Source: Cecembia calidifontis
Lineage (GTDB): Bacteria; Bacteroidota; Bacteroidia; Cytophagales; Cyclobacteriaceae
Direction of reading: 5' to 3'
Length of the DNA stretch: 64,000 bases
NCBI RefSeq assembly: GCF_004216715.1
Contig: NZ_SGXG01000001.1
Location: forward strand, 496,001 to 560,000
A program made the translations under genes and the position numbers. A model generated the notes under the pieces. It saw only the letters and a program-made list of their open reading frames with translations. It did not search any database and had not been told where the DNA came from. Shown here piece after piece: positions 1-8,830 of the stretch. Position 1 is the first letter of the stretch; every line of letters begins with the position of its first letter.

Positions 1-735
1 CTCTTTTCCTTTATTCTCAACAGCCGTCACTTTATGTTTGAGGTAAAAATCAAAGCCCAGTTTCTTCAATGATTTCTGAAGCTCCTTGCCCATGGTCCTA
101 TCCATGGAAGGAATGATGGCATCCATAAATTCAACAACAGAGACTTTGGCACCCAATCTTCCATACACAGAGCCCAATTCCATACCAATCACGCCACCAC
201 CGATAACAATCAGGTGTTTGGGGATTTCCTTCATCTTCAAAGCTTCTGTGGAAGTGATAACCCTTTCCTTGTCAATTTTGATGAATGGAAGTGAAGCCGG
301 CTTGGAGCCTGTGGCGATGATGATGTTTTTACCCTGAATGGTCTCAGAAGAACCATCCTCTTTGGTCACTTTTACGGTATTCTTGTCCACAAAGGAACCG
401 AAACCATGGTGCACATCAATTTTGTTTTTCTTCATCAAAAACTGGATACCGTCCACATTTTGCTTAACCACATCTTCTTTGCGGGCGATCATCTGCTTGA
501 GATCCACTTTCAGGCCACTCAGGTTGATGCCATGGGTTTTGAAAGTATGGGCAGCATTGTGGTAATGCTCTGAAGAATCGAGCAATGCCTTGGAAGGAAT
601 ACACCCTACGTTGAGACAAGTACCCCCCAAGGTAGGATATTTTTCAATGATGGCGGTTTTCATCCCAAGCTGTGCCGCTCTGATAGCAGCAACATACCCT
701 CCTGGTCCTGAACCGATTACTATTAGGTCGTACAT
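1..735 (-). CDS. lpdA: dihydrolipoyl dehydrogenase (E3), C-terminus cut by window edge
   Basis: E3 reoxidises the lipoyl groups of 2-oxo acid dehydrogenase complexes and makes NADH. The 245 visible codons begin MYDLIVIGSGPGGYVAA, the N-terminal FAD-binding Rossmann motif. They continue with the redox-active disulphide motif GGTCLNVGCIPSK, whose two cysteines are five residues apart, and later a second dinucleotide-binding motif, IVIGGGVIGMELGS. The reading frame stays open to base 1, so the NAD and dimerisation domains lie outside the window. It is the last visible gene of a minus-strand run after sucA and sucB, which fits E3 of oxoglutarate dehydrogenase. Sharing with another 2-oxo acid dehydrogenase complex is possible. 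Confidence 0.95.
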   Translation of the reverse strand, partial: MYDLIVIGSGPGGYVAAIRAAQLGMKTAIIEKYPTLGGTCLNVGCIPSKALLDSSEHYHNAAHTFKTHGINLSGLKVDLKQMIARKEDVVKQNVDGIQFLMKKNKIDVHHGFGSFVDKNTVKVTKEDGSSETIQGKNIIIATGSKPASLPFIKIDKERVITSTEALKMKEIPKHLIVIGGGVIGMELGSVYGRLGAKVSVVEFMDAIIPSMDRTMGKELQKSLKKLGFDFYLKHKVTAVENKGKE

Positions 736-747
736 ATTTAAGACTTT

Positions 748-780
748 GTACCAAGTACCAAGTACGATGTACCAAGTACG
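748..780. repeat. GTACCAAGTAC repeat, copy A
   Basis: The undecamer GTACCAAGTAC occurs twice in 33 bases, overlapping itself and then after a short spacer. It lies between the lpdA start and the stop of the S23-type gene. Related copies in the opposite reading (GTACTTGGTAC) lie on the other side of that gene at 1267-1297, and a further copy lies at 21202-21252. The repeat is noncoding. Confidence 0.75.
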
Positions 781-786
781 CGGTGA

Positions 787-1143
787 TTAGTGAATATTTA
801 AACTTTTTTTAAGTTTAACGATCATGTTTTGAAGATGCTCCAATTCACTCTCAAGATGTTGGAAATCTTGATCGTTAATATAATCCAACCTATTAGAAAT
901 AAAAATTTGAGTATCTAGTTCAAAGGAAGAGCCTAAGGCTATTCCCAAGAAATTGTCAAATTCTTTCTTTCCATTTCTTCCTGCCCCTTCAGCAATATTT
1001 GAAGGAATAGAAACTGCGGATTTGTTCATTTGAGAAATCAACCCATACTTTTCTTCTGCAGGTAGTTTCTCAGTTATCCTGTAAACTTCAACAGCGAGAT
1101 CAATGGCCTTTTGCCATACATGTAATTCTTTGTATCGGTGCAT
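787..1143 (-). CDS. four-helix-bundle protein of the S23 / 23S rRNA intervening-sequence family
   Basis: A 118-residue, largely helical protein beginning MHRYKELHVWQKAIDLAVEV and containing SIPSNIAEGAGR, the hallmark segment of the S23/TIGR02436 four-helix-bundle family. The family was first seen as ORFs inside 23S rRNA intervening sequences and also includes Avd, the accessory protein of diversity-generating retroelements. No rRNA, reverse transcriptase or variable-repeat pair is visible here, so no role is claimed. It sits between the E2 and E3 genes of the oxoglutarate dehydrogenase operon and is bracketed by GTAC-type repeats, which suggests it was inserted there. Length is normal for the family. 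Confidence 0.85.
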   Translation of the reverse strand: MHRYKELHVWQKAIDLAVEVYRITEKLPAEEKYGLISQMNKSAVSIPSNIAEGAGRNGKKEFDNFLGIALGSSFELDTQIFISNRLDYINDQDFQHLESELEHLQNMIVKLKKSLNIH

Positions 1144-1266
1144 ATTTGTTGGATTTAAGGTGAACTTTTAGCCTAAATCTAACTGCAAAGAAAAGAACTA
1201 TACAAATTATAAACGGATAAATAACCGATTAATAACCACTGAGCATTTTCTTGTACTACGCTCTGC

Positions 1267-1297
1267 TACATGGTACTTTGTACTTGGTACATGGTAC
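1267..1297. repeat. GTACTTGGTAC repeat, copy B
   Basis: The core GTACTTGGTAC is the reverse complement of the GTACCAAGTAC units at 748-780, with extra TACATGGTAC units on each side. Copies A and B therefore form an inverted pair around the S23-type gene. Confidence 0.7.
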
Positions 1298-1307
1298 ACT
1301 TTGACTC

Positions 1308-1379
1308 TCGCTTCTTGCTTCTTGTTTCTTGTGTCTTATCTCTTGTGTCTTGTTTCTAGAATCTAGCTTCTCGCCTCTC
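1308..1379. repeat. imperfect CTTGTTTCTTGTGT-type tandem repeat
   Basis: A pyrimidine-rich tract made of reiterated TTCTTG, TCTTG and GTCTTG units directly downstream of the sucB stop codon at 1381. The units are imperfect, with a period of about 6-8 bases. It contains no open frame and no CRISPR-like spacing. Together with copy B of the GTAC repeat it makes the sucB to S23 gap repeat-rich. Confidence 0.6.
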
Positions 1380-1380
1380 T

Positions 1381-2919
1381 TTAAACTCCAAACAACAACC
1401 TCGTAGGATCTTCCAAGAGCTGTTTTACCCTTACCAGGAAGCTTACTGACTCCCTACCATCGATGATTCTGTGATCATAAGAAAGGGCAAGGTACATCAT
1501 CGGACGGATAACCACCTGTCCGTTTTCAGCTACCGGTCTTTCTACGATGTTATGCATACCCAAGATAGCAGACTGAGGCGCATTGATGATCGGCGTGGAC
1601 ATCATGGAACCGAAGATTCCTCCATTGGTAATGGTAAAGGTACCCCCTGTCATTTCTTCAATGGATAATTTGTTGTCTCTTGCTTTGGTAGCCAATCGGA
1701 CAACCTCTTTTTCAATCTGTTCGAAGCTCATGGATTCGGCATTTCTGATCACAGGCACTACCAGACCTTTTGGCGCGGATACCGCAATAGAAATGTCACA
1801 GAAATCATGGTAAACAATCTCATTCCCATCAATCATGGCATTTACTGCAGGCCATTCCTGAAGGGCTACGCATACTGCCTTGGTAAAGAAGGACATGAAA
1901 CCAAGGTTGACCCCATGCTTCTCTTTAAACTGGTCTTTAAACTTCTTTCTCAGCTCCATGATCGGCGCCATGTTCACCTCATTGAAAGTGGTAAGCATGG
2001 CAGTTTCATTTTTCACGGATACCAACCTCCTCGAAACCGTTCTTCTCAAGGAAGACATCTTCTCTCTTCTGCTTTCTCTTGAACCAAATACTCTTGGAGC
2101 TGCAGCTGTTTCTGAAACTTTAGGAGCAGCGGGTTGGGCTGCAGCTTGAGGAGCTGCCTGTGGTTTAGGCTGGGCAGTCAAGGCATCTTCTTTTGTGATC
2201 CTTCCATCTTTTCCGGTTCCTGCGATCTCAGCTGGATTCAAACCTTTCTCAGCTATGATTTTTGCCGCTGCAGGAGAAGCATGTCCCGTAGCATATGTCT
2301 GTGATCCAGATGGAGAAGCACTTGATGAGGCTGCGGGAGCAGCAGCTGGGGCAGCTGTTTGCGCCGGAGCACCCCCTTCTACCACTTCAATTTTGCAGAT
2401 CAAGCCACCGATCTCCAATGTGTCCCCTTCCTTGGCAACATGCCTTAAAATCCCTGTTGCCTCGGCCGGCAATTCAAAAGTCGCTTTATCAGAATCGACT
2501 TCTGCAATGATCTCATCCAACTGAACAAATTCGCCATCCGCTTTCAACCAAGAGGCCAAAGTAACTTCTGTAATGGATTCTCCGACTGGGGGAACGATCA
2601 TTTCTTTAACCTCTCCTGTCTTGGTACCGCTAGCGGTGGTTTCTTTACTTTTAGCAGCTTGAGCAGGGGCCGCGGATACGGCAGCACCATCTTCTATGAC
2701 GCAGATAACTGAACCTATCTCCAAGGTTTCGCCCTCTTGTGCTTTTATTCTCAATACTCCTGCTTGCTCAGCAGTAAGTTCAAACGTTGCTTTATCGGAT
2801 TCCAATTCACAGATCACTTCATCCATGGCCACTTGGTCACCGTCTTTTTTAAACCATTTTCCGATGGTCACTTCACTAATGGATTCCCCTACAGCGGGGA
2901 CTTTCATTTCTAGGCTCAT
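1381..2919 (-). CDS. sucB: 2-oxoglutarate dehydrogenase E2, dihydrolipoyllysine succinyltransferase
   Basis: E2 core of the oxoglutarate dehydrogenase complex, transferring succinyl groups to CoA (512 aa). There are two lipoyl domains, each with an SDKATFEL motif; the lipoylated lysines are at about residues 43 and 145. A Pro/Ala-rich linker follows, then a peripheral-subunit-binding domain at about 214-247 and the catalytic domain from about 285 to the end. The active-site motif YDHRIIDG lies near residue 483. Two lipoyl domains instead of the single one in E. coli SucB is a common Bacteroidota form. It lies 117 bases downstream of sucA on the same strand, so the two are probably cotranscribed. 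Confidence 0.96.
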   Translation of the reverse strand: MSLEMKVPAVGESISEVTIGKWFKKDGDQVAMDEVICELESDKATFELTAEQAGVLRIKAQEGETLEIGSVICVIEDGAAVSAAPAQAAKSKETTASGTKTGEVKEMIVPPVGESITEVTLASWLKADGEFVQLDEIIAEVDSDKATFELPAEATGILRHVAKEGDTLEIGGLICKIEVVEGGAPAQTAAPAAAPAASSSASPSGSQTYATGHASPAAAKIIAEKGLNPAEIAGTGKDGRITKEDALTAQPKPQAAPQAAAQPAAPKVSETAAAPRVFGSRESRREKMSSLRRTVSRRLVSVKNETAMLTTFNEVNMAPIMELRKKFKDQFKEKHGVNLGFMSFFTKAVCVALQEWPAVNAMIDGNEIVYHDFCDISIAVSAPKGLVVPVIRNAESMSFEQIEKEVVRLATKARDNKLSIEEMTGGTFTITNGGIFGSMMSTPIINAPQSAILGMHNIVERPVAENGQVVIRPMMYLALSYDHRIIDGRESVSFLVRVKQLLEDPTRLLFGV

Positions 2920-2999
2920 TGTTTTTTCTTTTTTACCCCCAAGCCCGCTCCAGCAGGCCTAAGGCTAATTTAATTGGATAAAATTTAAATTAAACCTAT

Positions 3000-3026
3000 A
3001 TCCCGAATCCTTTATGCCTTCGGGAT
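3000..3026 (-). other. perfect 8-bp inverted repeat in the sucA-sucB gap
   Basis: ATCCCGAA at 3000-3007 pairs perfectly with TTCGGGAT at 3019-3026 across an 11-base loop. No T-run follows on the minus strand, so it is not a convincing intrinsic terminator. It may act as an mRNA processing or stability hairpin that sets the E1/E2 ratio; that is inference. Confidence 0.4.
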
Positions 3027-3036
3027 TAGGGGTTAT

Positions 3037-5841
3037 TTACGAAAGTTTTAACGCTTTATTGATAATGGCCGACTGCTCTTCCACGTGTACCTTGTGGTAT
3101 CCGGTTGCTGGAGAAGCAGATGGTTTTCTGGAAATCACTTCCATTGGAATCTCCTTGTAAAGCATTCTCAACATGTAATTCCAATAACCCATATTTTCCG
3201 GTTCTTCCTGTACCCAGTATATCTCAGCACCTTTGTACTGCTTCAATACTTCTAGAATTTGCTTCTTGGGAAGTGGATGCAGCTGTTCAACACGAATGAT
3301 CGCGACATCTTTTACTTTCTCCTTTTCTCTGGCTTCATCCAAATCGTAATATATTTTACCTGAGCAAAGCACCACTCGTTTTACATCTGCCGCTTTTGCC
3401 GTTGTATCAGGAATAAGCTCTCTGAACCTTCCGGAAGTAAATTCTTCCAAAGGAGAAACAACTTTTGGATGCCTCAAAAGAGACTTTGGGGACATCACAA
3501 TACAAGGTTTTCGGAACTCCCATGCCAACTGCCTTCTGAGCAAATGGAAGAAGTTTGAAGGTATGGTTATATTGGCTACTACAATATTGTATTCAGCAGA
3601 CAACTGAAGGAACCTTTCAGGTCTGGCATTGGAGTGCTCAGGACCTTGGCCTTCATAACCATGGGGCAATAACAATACCATACCGTTCATTTTACCCCAT
3701 TTAGATTCAGCAGAGGAGATAAACTGGTCGATCATGGTCTGAGCGCCGTTGGCAAAGTCACCAAACTGGGCCTCCCAAATAGCCAAAGAATGCGGATTGG
3801 CCATGGCATATCCATATTCAAATCCCAACACAGCATATTCAGAAAGCAGGGAGTTGTAGATATGGAACTGGGCTTTACTGTCCTTCAATTCTTTGAGGAA
3901 ATTGTACGGTTTGTTGGTATTGGCATCATGTACCACCGCATGTCTATGGGAGAAAGTTCCACGCTGAACATCCTGCCCTGTAATCCGCACGGTCTTGCCT
4001 TCCAGCAATAATGAACCATATGCCAGCAATTCGGCTGCGGCCCAGTTGAGGGATTTGGATTGGAAGAACATGTCCTTCCTTTGCTTCAACTGCACTTCAA
4101 TTTGTTTGATCGGTTTGAAACCTTTAGGGATGGTGGTCAGGGCTTCAGCCACTTTCTCCACCATATCCAGGTTGATGCCGGTTTCAGGTGATTTTTCAAA
4201 ATCTTCTGGAGTGGATTTTCTCAGTTCCTGCCAGGCTTTTTCGAATTTGGTAAATTGATAGGGAAGAGGCTTCTCTTTCACCATGTTCAACCTGTCCTGC
4301 AAAAGCTTACGGAATTCTTCATCCATTTGCTTGGCGATCTTGGCATCAATATCCCCTCTTTCGGTCAATCTTTTTACATAAATCTCCCTTGGATTGGGAT
4401 GCTTGGAGATGATATTGTACAACTCAGGCTGGGTGAATTTTGGCTCATCAGACTCATTGTGGCCATGTCTTCTGTAACAAACCATATCCACAAAAATGTC
4501 TTTGTCAAATTTTTGACGGAATTCAGCGGCCAATTTGGCTGCAAAAACTACTGCTTCCGCATTGTCACCATTTACGTGGATGACCGGAGCATCTATAATT
4601 TTGGCCACATCTGTACAATAAATAGAAGTTCTGGCATCATCAAAGTCGGTCGTAAAACCTACTTGGTTATTGATGACAAAATGTATGGTGCCTCCGGTAT
4701 TATAGCCTTTCAAGCCCGCCATCTGGGTAACTTCATACACGATACCCTGGCCGGCTACCGCAGCATCACCATGAACTAAAATGGGTAGAGCTTTCTTGGA
4801 ATTCCCTTTATGCTGGGAATCAATTTTGGCACGTATAAAACCTTCCACTACAGGATCCACCGCCTCCAAATGGGAAGGGTTAGGAGCCAGTTTAAGGTTC
4901 ACTTTTTTATCACCTGTAGTAATGATATCGGAAGAATAACCCATATGGTATTTTACATCCCCATCACCCATGGTGAGGTCAGGCTTGGCAGTACCTTCAA
5001 ATTCTGAGAAAATCTGTTCATAAGTTTTACCCATGATATTGGCGAGGACATTGAGACGTCCCCTGTGTGCCATACCGATCATCACCTCTTCTACTCCATA
5101 ATCCGCAGCAGTATTGATTACCGCGTCCAGGAAAGGGATGGTGCTTTCACCACCTTCAAGGGAAAATCTTTTTTGGCCCAAATATTTGGTATGAAGAAAA
5201 TTCTCAAATACAACAGCCTGATTTAATTTAAATAGAATTCTTTTTTTCTCTTCTACAGAGGGATTAAAAGCCAGAGCTTCTTTTTCAATTTTGGTTTTCA
5301 ACCAATCCAACATCTCCGGATCCCTGATGTACAGATATTCAAAACCAATCGCACCTTCATAAATGATTTTGAGAGCCTCAACAATTTTTGAAAGCTTGGC
5401 AGTACCAATACCAATTTCATTTCCGGCTTGAAACTCGGTATTCAGATCATTTTGGTCTAAGCCAAAATCCTCAAGATCAATCAAAGCTTTCCTATCCCTT
5501 CTTTCCCTTACTGGGTTGGTTTTGGATCTCAGGTGTGCCCTTGACCTGTAAGCATGGATCAAGGCCCTTACTTTGATCTCTTTGGGCAATTGCTCCATAT
5601 CCATGATTGTACCTCTGGTAGCCAAAGCACCGCTCACTGCAGGTCTGCTCTCACCGTTTCCTGCAACAACTTTTACCGCACCACCTTCTTCGTCCTCTCC
5701 AAATTTTGTAATGGCAAAATCAAAGCCGTCAAAAAAAGTCTTCCAACTTGGGTCTATTGAATCAGGGTTCTTTTTATATTCCGCATACAGCTCATCAATG
5801 TAAGCCACATGCGCATTGGAAATGTAGGAATAATTATCCAT
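3037..5841 (-). CDS. sucA: 2-oxoglutarate dehydrogenase E1 component
   Basis: Thiamine-diphosphate-dependent decarboxylase of the TCA cycle (934 aa, full length for the family). The N-terminal YISNAHVAYIDELYAEYKKNP segment is the E2-binding region. The core carries MAHRGRLNVLANIMGK, GDVKYHMGYSSD, HGDAAVAGQGIVYE and CYRRHGHNESDEP, all typical of E1 oxoglutarate dehydrogenases. The C-terminal transketolase-like domain has RGTFSHRHAVVHD and LPHGYEGQGPEHSNARPERF. It is the first gene of the sucA-sucB-(S23)-lpdA minus-strand run, with a good TAnnTTTG promoter element just upstream. The start gives a canonical N-terminus. Confidence 0.97.
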   Translation of the reverse strand: MDNYSYISNAHVAYIDELYAEYKKNPDSIDPSWKTFFDGFDFAITKFGEDEEGGAVKVVAGNGESRPAVSGALATRGTIMDMEQLPKEIKVRALIHAYRSRAHLRSKTNPVRERRDRKALIDLEDFGLDQNDLNTEFQAGNEIGIGTAKLSKIVEALKIIYEGAIGFEYLYIRDPEMLDWLKTKIEKEALAFNPSVEEKKRILFKLNQAVVFENFLHTKYLGQKRFSLEGGESTIPFLDAVINTAADYGVEEVMIGMAHRGRLNVLANIMGKTYEQIFSEFEGTAKPDLTMGDGDVKYHMGYSSDIITTGDKKVNLKLAPNPSHLEAVDPVVEGFIRAKIDSQHKGNSKKALPILVHGDAAVAGQGIVYEVTQMAGLKGYNTGGTIHFVINNQVGFTTDFDDARTSIYCTDVAKIIDAPVIHVNGDNAEAVVFAAKLAAEFRQKFDKDIFVDMVCYRRHGHNESDEPKFTQPELYNIISKHPNPREIYVKRLTERGDIDAKIAKQMDEEFRKLLQDRLNMVKEKPLPYQFTKFEKAWQELRKSTPEDFEKSPETGINLDMVEKVAEALTTIPKGFKPIKQIEVQLKQRKDMFFQSKSLNWAAAELLAYGSLLLEGKTVRITGQDVQRGTFSHRHAVVHDANTNKPYNFLKELKDSKAQFHIYNSLLSEYAVLGFEYGYAMANPHSLAIWEAQFGDFANGAQTMIDQFISSAESKWGKMNGMVLLLPHGYEGQGPEHSNARPERFLQLSAEYNIVVANITIPSNFFHLLRRQLAWEFRKPCIVMSPKSLLRHPKVVSPLEEFTSGRFRELIPDTTAKAADVKRVVLCSGKIYYDLDEAREKEKVKDVAIIRVEQLHPLPKKQILEVLKQYKGAEIYWVQEEPENMGYWNYMLRMLYKEIPMEVISRKPSASPATGYHKVHVEEQSAIINKALKLS

Positions 5842-5863
5842 ATCGATTTAATGTCTTTGTTTA

Positions 5864-5871
5864 CAAAGGTA
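5864..5871 (-). promoter_or_regulatory. TAnnTTTG -7 element upstream of sucA
   Basis: On the minus strand the octamer TACCTTTG matches the Bacteroidota -7 consensus TAnnTTTG exactly and ends 22 bases before the sucA ATG. The same octamer sits 21 bases before the copA start at 15609-15616. A T-rich stretch lies roughly where the -33 TTTG would be, but no exact TTTG is present. Confidence 0.45.
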
Positions 5872-6082
5872 TAGGTAAATAAAATTGTAAAAAAACCGTA
5901 TAACCGAATATCCATATATATTTATTTTTCTTCAAATTCACGACCCTAACCAAATATTATTCTATCAATCGGTGTCTTTTTCTTCCAAAAGGAAAATATG
6001 AACGGAAAAACACTAAAGTAACCAGGATTAAAAGCCAAAAAATGGTCAAAAACAGAATTAAATGTATATCAATTAAGCAAAA

Positions 6083-6117
6083 CAAAAAAACAGCGCCCAT
6101 AGAGCGCTGCTTTTTTT
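6083..6117 (-). terminator. bidirectional intrinsic terminator after the SusC/SusD operon
   Basis: CAGCGC at 6091-6096 pairs with GCGCTG at 6104-6109 over a 7-base loop. It is flanked by seven or more A on the left and seven T on the right, so it can terminate on either strand. It lies 44 bases past the stop of the lipoprotein gene (6153). The rest of the roughly 310-base gap to sucA is AT-rich, with nothing else recognised. Confidence 0.8.
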
Positions 6118-6152
6118 ATGAAGAAAGTTTACTAGTTGACTTGATTTTATCA

Positions 6153-7127
6153 TTATCTCAAACCAGGAGGGAATGGCTTGCCCTCATTGGCAAACATAGT
6201 TACTGTTCCGGATTCCCCATAAGTATTCACCCATCTGAAAACCAATTCAGATGCGCTAGAGCTGAGAACCTCCATGGAGTAGAGGTCACCATATTTATCA
6301 GCACCACTCATGGTCAATCTACCACAAGCATCCGAGATAACCACATTACCATTACCCCAGGTATCACCGATACAAGCCCAGTAACCGAAGGTTCCATCAG
6401 AAACCCTATAGGTCGTAGGACCAGTCCTGGTCCAGGTAGTGGTCCCTTCAAAAGAAGGAGGGCAAGAACCTAAAGGACCGGTAGCGCCATCATGTCTGAA
6501 TCTGTAAGTACCTTCTAGATCAGAAGGGCAGACTACGCTTGCAGCATAGAAGAATGGAGAAGCATAGAAGAAACCACCTGCTACATCAGAAGAACGGTTG
6601 GTATCTGTAAAGACTCTGCCAAACCTGTCTGTGGCACGTAATCTAACTTCAAAAACATCACCACCTTCAATTTGAGCTGCTGTAAGACCCAAAGCAGCAA
6701 TCATTTCCGTAGCGGTAACCTCAAATGTTGTTCTCAAATAGGTTTGAGTCGGATGGTTAGGGTTTTCTGTAGCTTTTTGAAAATCTGCTTTAGTCAACGT
6801 TTTAACCAAAACATCTTGAACATTGGTAGCTGTACCTGTTGGAATATATTGAAAACCAACCCCAGTAATCAATCTTCTATGTCTTACCCTAACTTCCACA
6901 GACTGAAGTGTCTCTCCCCCTTCAGCATCCACAGCTTCTAAAGTAAGCCTAACGCGTGCATTGCCCAAGTTAAAGAAATTGAGGTCTGTTGAACGCTCCA
7001 ATGTTCTTAGGTAAAGGGCAGTATCAAATGTTTTATATGGTATCGTAGGATCCACAAAGTCCACACAGGCAGAAAACACCATCATAAGGGACATCAAGAA
7101 TCCAAAACCAATTTTATTAATTTTCAT
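6153..7127 (-). CDS. lipoprotein encoded after a SusC/SusD pair, function unknown
   Basis: A 324-residue predicted lipoprotein. An upstream in-frame ATG exists at 7148, but the ATG at 7127 gives a clean signal MKINKIGFGFLMSLMMVFSAC with lipobox FSAC, so I start there. The N-terminal two thirds look like an all-beta domain. The last 115 or so residues (from VCPSDLEGTYRF) form a Gly/Thr/Cys-rich domain with several spaced cysteines and WACIGDTWGNGN. I do not recognise a named family. It lies 24 bases after the SusD-like gene and shares its terminator, so it is probably a third surface component of the same uptake system, possibly an accessory substrate-binding lipoprotein. Confidence 0.7.
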   Translation of the reverse strand: MKINKIGFGFLMSLMMVFSACVDFVDPTIPYKTFDTALYLRTLERSTDLNFFNLGNARVRLTLEAVDAEGGETLQSVEVRVRHRRLITGVGFQYIPTGTATNVQDVLVKTLTKADFQKATENPNHPTQTYLRTTFEVTATEMIAALGLTAAQIEGGDVFEVRLRATDRFGRVFTDTNRSSDVAGGFFYASPFFYAASVVCPSDLEGTYRFRHDGATGPLGSCPPSFEGTTTWTRTGPTTYRVSDGTFGYWACIGDTWGNGNVVISDACGRLTMSGADKYGDLYSMEVLSSSASELVFRWVNTYGESGTVTMFANEGKPFPPGLR

Positions 7128-7151
7128 AACTTTCAATTTAAAGGTCAAAGA

Positions 7152-8810
7152 TTAATATATCCCATTTGGGAAATTGCCTATTGGATTATTATCCCAGAAC
7201 ACCCTTACACTTAGACCTGCTTTAGGCTGAGCATTGCTGTTGGTAACTACGTGGTTGTTAGGATATGGAAGCGATCTTGGGAAAGTACCAAAATTTTCCA
7301 ACAATCCTGGCTGCATGTTATCCGGCTTTCCGGTTCTTCTGTAAAGGTTGTAAGCTTCGTTACCGTTGCCGAACAAAGACAACCAGTATTCTCTGGCGAT
7401 GAGGTTCATCCTCCTGTCATCATTTGGTGCAGCATTCCATTCATTTATAACATAGTTAATGTAATTGTTCACTGAAGTAGCATATCCTGCATCATTTTGC
7501 CAAGCCTGAATGGCAGCAGCATTGGAGCCCGAAGATGCTACTGAGAACGACCGTACAAAATTCATGGATTTTCTGATACCACTTTCCATCAATTCTATTG
7601 TATTACCGGCAACACCAGGAAGGGTTAAGGCAGCTTCAGCTCTCATAAAATCTACGAAGGAAGCCATCATGATAGGCCAAATACCTGCCCCATTGGCACC
7701 AGCGCCTCTGCTTACTGAAGTATTGGCATTGTCATCAAATCGACCACCGACTGGATAAACGCCCCATTGGGTTCTCAAAGGCCCATCTGGTGGAATACCC
7801 TCAGCGTTCAGGTGATCTCTACCCCAATATCCTCTATTACCTGGCAAACAGAATGGCCAACCACCTGCTAAATAATGGCCTGGTGCAATCTCAGAAATAC
7901 ATCTTAATTGATCAGGATCTGTGGGGTTTGTAATTCTCTGTCTATATAGGTAATATCTTGCTCTGGGATCGTCAAAACCTTTCGCTTCTGTCAAGTGGAA
8001 CATGTACCAGGTAGAGTGATATTCACCGCCACCACCATTGTTATATTGATTGTAATAAGGGTGCTGAGAAGCAGGATCGGTGAAGTTTGTTCCGAAACGG
8101 AAAACAAAATCATCACCTGTGCCAATCAAATTACCTTCAGTGATCAGAGCATTGATTGCCGCAGCAGAACCAGTAGCATTGGTCAGCTTCAAGTTCAAAT
8201 GTGCCCTTAATTTCAATGTATTGATCAACTTTCTCCATTTGGTATAATCCCTATTGTAATACAAATCCTGTGGATTGCCGGCAGAAGGAACTGCGGTAAA
8301 GTTAGCAGCAGCCTGGTCCAAAATTGCCAAAGCTTCTGCATAAATTGCCGCACCATTATCCAATTTCGGGTTAAAATTGTTAGGATCTAAAGCCTCGGTG
8401 TAAGGAACATCACCAAACCAATCCACCAAGTTCATCAGGATATAAGCCTTCAAAGTTCTGGCAATGCCCAAGTGTCTTTGGAAGTTTCTTTCTGTTGCAA
8501 TTTCCTCCAAGAATTTGATATCATTTAAGAGGTTGGCATAAGCATTGGTCCAGACAGTATTAAAAGTAACTGGAATGTAAGCCTGCTCATACAAGTTGTT
8601 GGGCTGCCCCATCATCCTTGTCAACCTCATCCCATAGAAACTTGTTCCGTCAAAATGAGCTGGAAAATCCAACTGTATCCTGTTCAAAACAAGATCAGGG
8701 TTAGCTGTACTTCTAGTGACCGCATTTGGATCATCTTGCAGATCCAGGTCACAGGCACTTACCACCAGCAAACTCAGGGCAGTAAATAAGCTATATAGTA
8801 TTCTTTTCAT
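7152..8810 (-). CDS. SusD/RagB family nutrient-binding outer-membrane lipoprotein
   Basis: A 552-residue substrate-binding lid protein that works with the SusC transporter encoded immediately upstream. The N-terminus MKRILYSLFTALSLLVVSAC is a lipoprotein signal with the acylated cysteine at residue 20. The mature start DLDLQDDPNAV is typical of SusD homologues. TPR-like helices follow, with HLGIARTLKAYILMNLVDWFGDVPYTEA and a C-terminal MNLIAREYWLSLFGNGNEAYN segment typical of the subfamily. The substrate is unknown. No glycoside hydrolase, sulfatase or peptidase gene accompanies the pair, so a peptide, glycan or other oligomer are all possible. Confidence 0.93.
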   Translation of the reverse strand: MKRILYSLFTALSLLVVSACDLDLQDDPNAVTRSTANPDLVLNRIQLDFPAHFDGTSFYGMRLTRMMGQPNNLYEQAYIPVTFNTVWTNAYANLLNDIKFLEEIATERNFQRHLGIARTLKAYILMNLVDWFGDVPYTEALDPNNFNPKLDNGAAIYAEALAILDQAAANFTAVPSAGNPQDLYYNRDYTKWRKLINTLKLRAHLNLKLTNATGSAAAINALITEGNLIGTGDDFVFRFGTNFTDPASQHPYYNQYNNGGGGEYHSTWYMFHLTEAKGFDDPRARYYLYRQRITNPTDPDQLRCISEIAPGHYLAGGWPFCLPGNRGYWGRDHLNAEGIPPDGPLRTQWGVYPVGGRFDDNANTSVSRGAGANGAGIWPIMMASFVDFMRAEAALTLPGVAGNTIELMESGIRKSMNFVRSFSVASSGSNAAAIQAWQNDAGYATSVNNYINYVINEWNAAPNDDRRMNLIAREYWLSLFGNGNEAYNLYRRTGKPDNMQPGLLENFGTFPRSLPYPNNHVVTNSNAQPKAGLSVRVFWDNNPIGNFPNGIY

Positions 8811-8830
8811 TGTCTTTTCGTTTTAGGTGA

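Noticed and set aside
787..1143. Diversity-generating retroelement accessory protein (Avd)
   Set aside because: The fold is related, but no reverse transcriptase, template repeat or variable target gene is in the window.
748..1297. GTAC repeats as a CRISPR array
   Set aside because: Units are about 11 bases, overlap each other, have no unique spacers of regular length, and no cas genes are present.
4255..4779. 174-codon plus-strand frame inside sucA
   Set aside because: It is antisense to a clear, full-length oxoglutarate dehydrogenase gene and has no recognisable domain; a codon-bias shadow.
6042..6473. 143-codon plus-strand frame over the terminator and the lipoprotein gene
   Set aside because: It crosses the strong terminator at 6083-6117 and is antisense to the signal-bearing lipoprotein gene.
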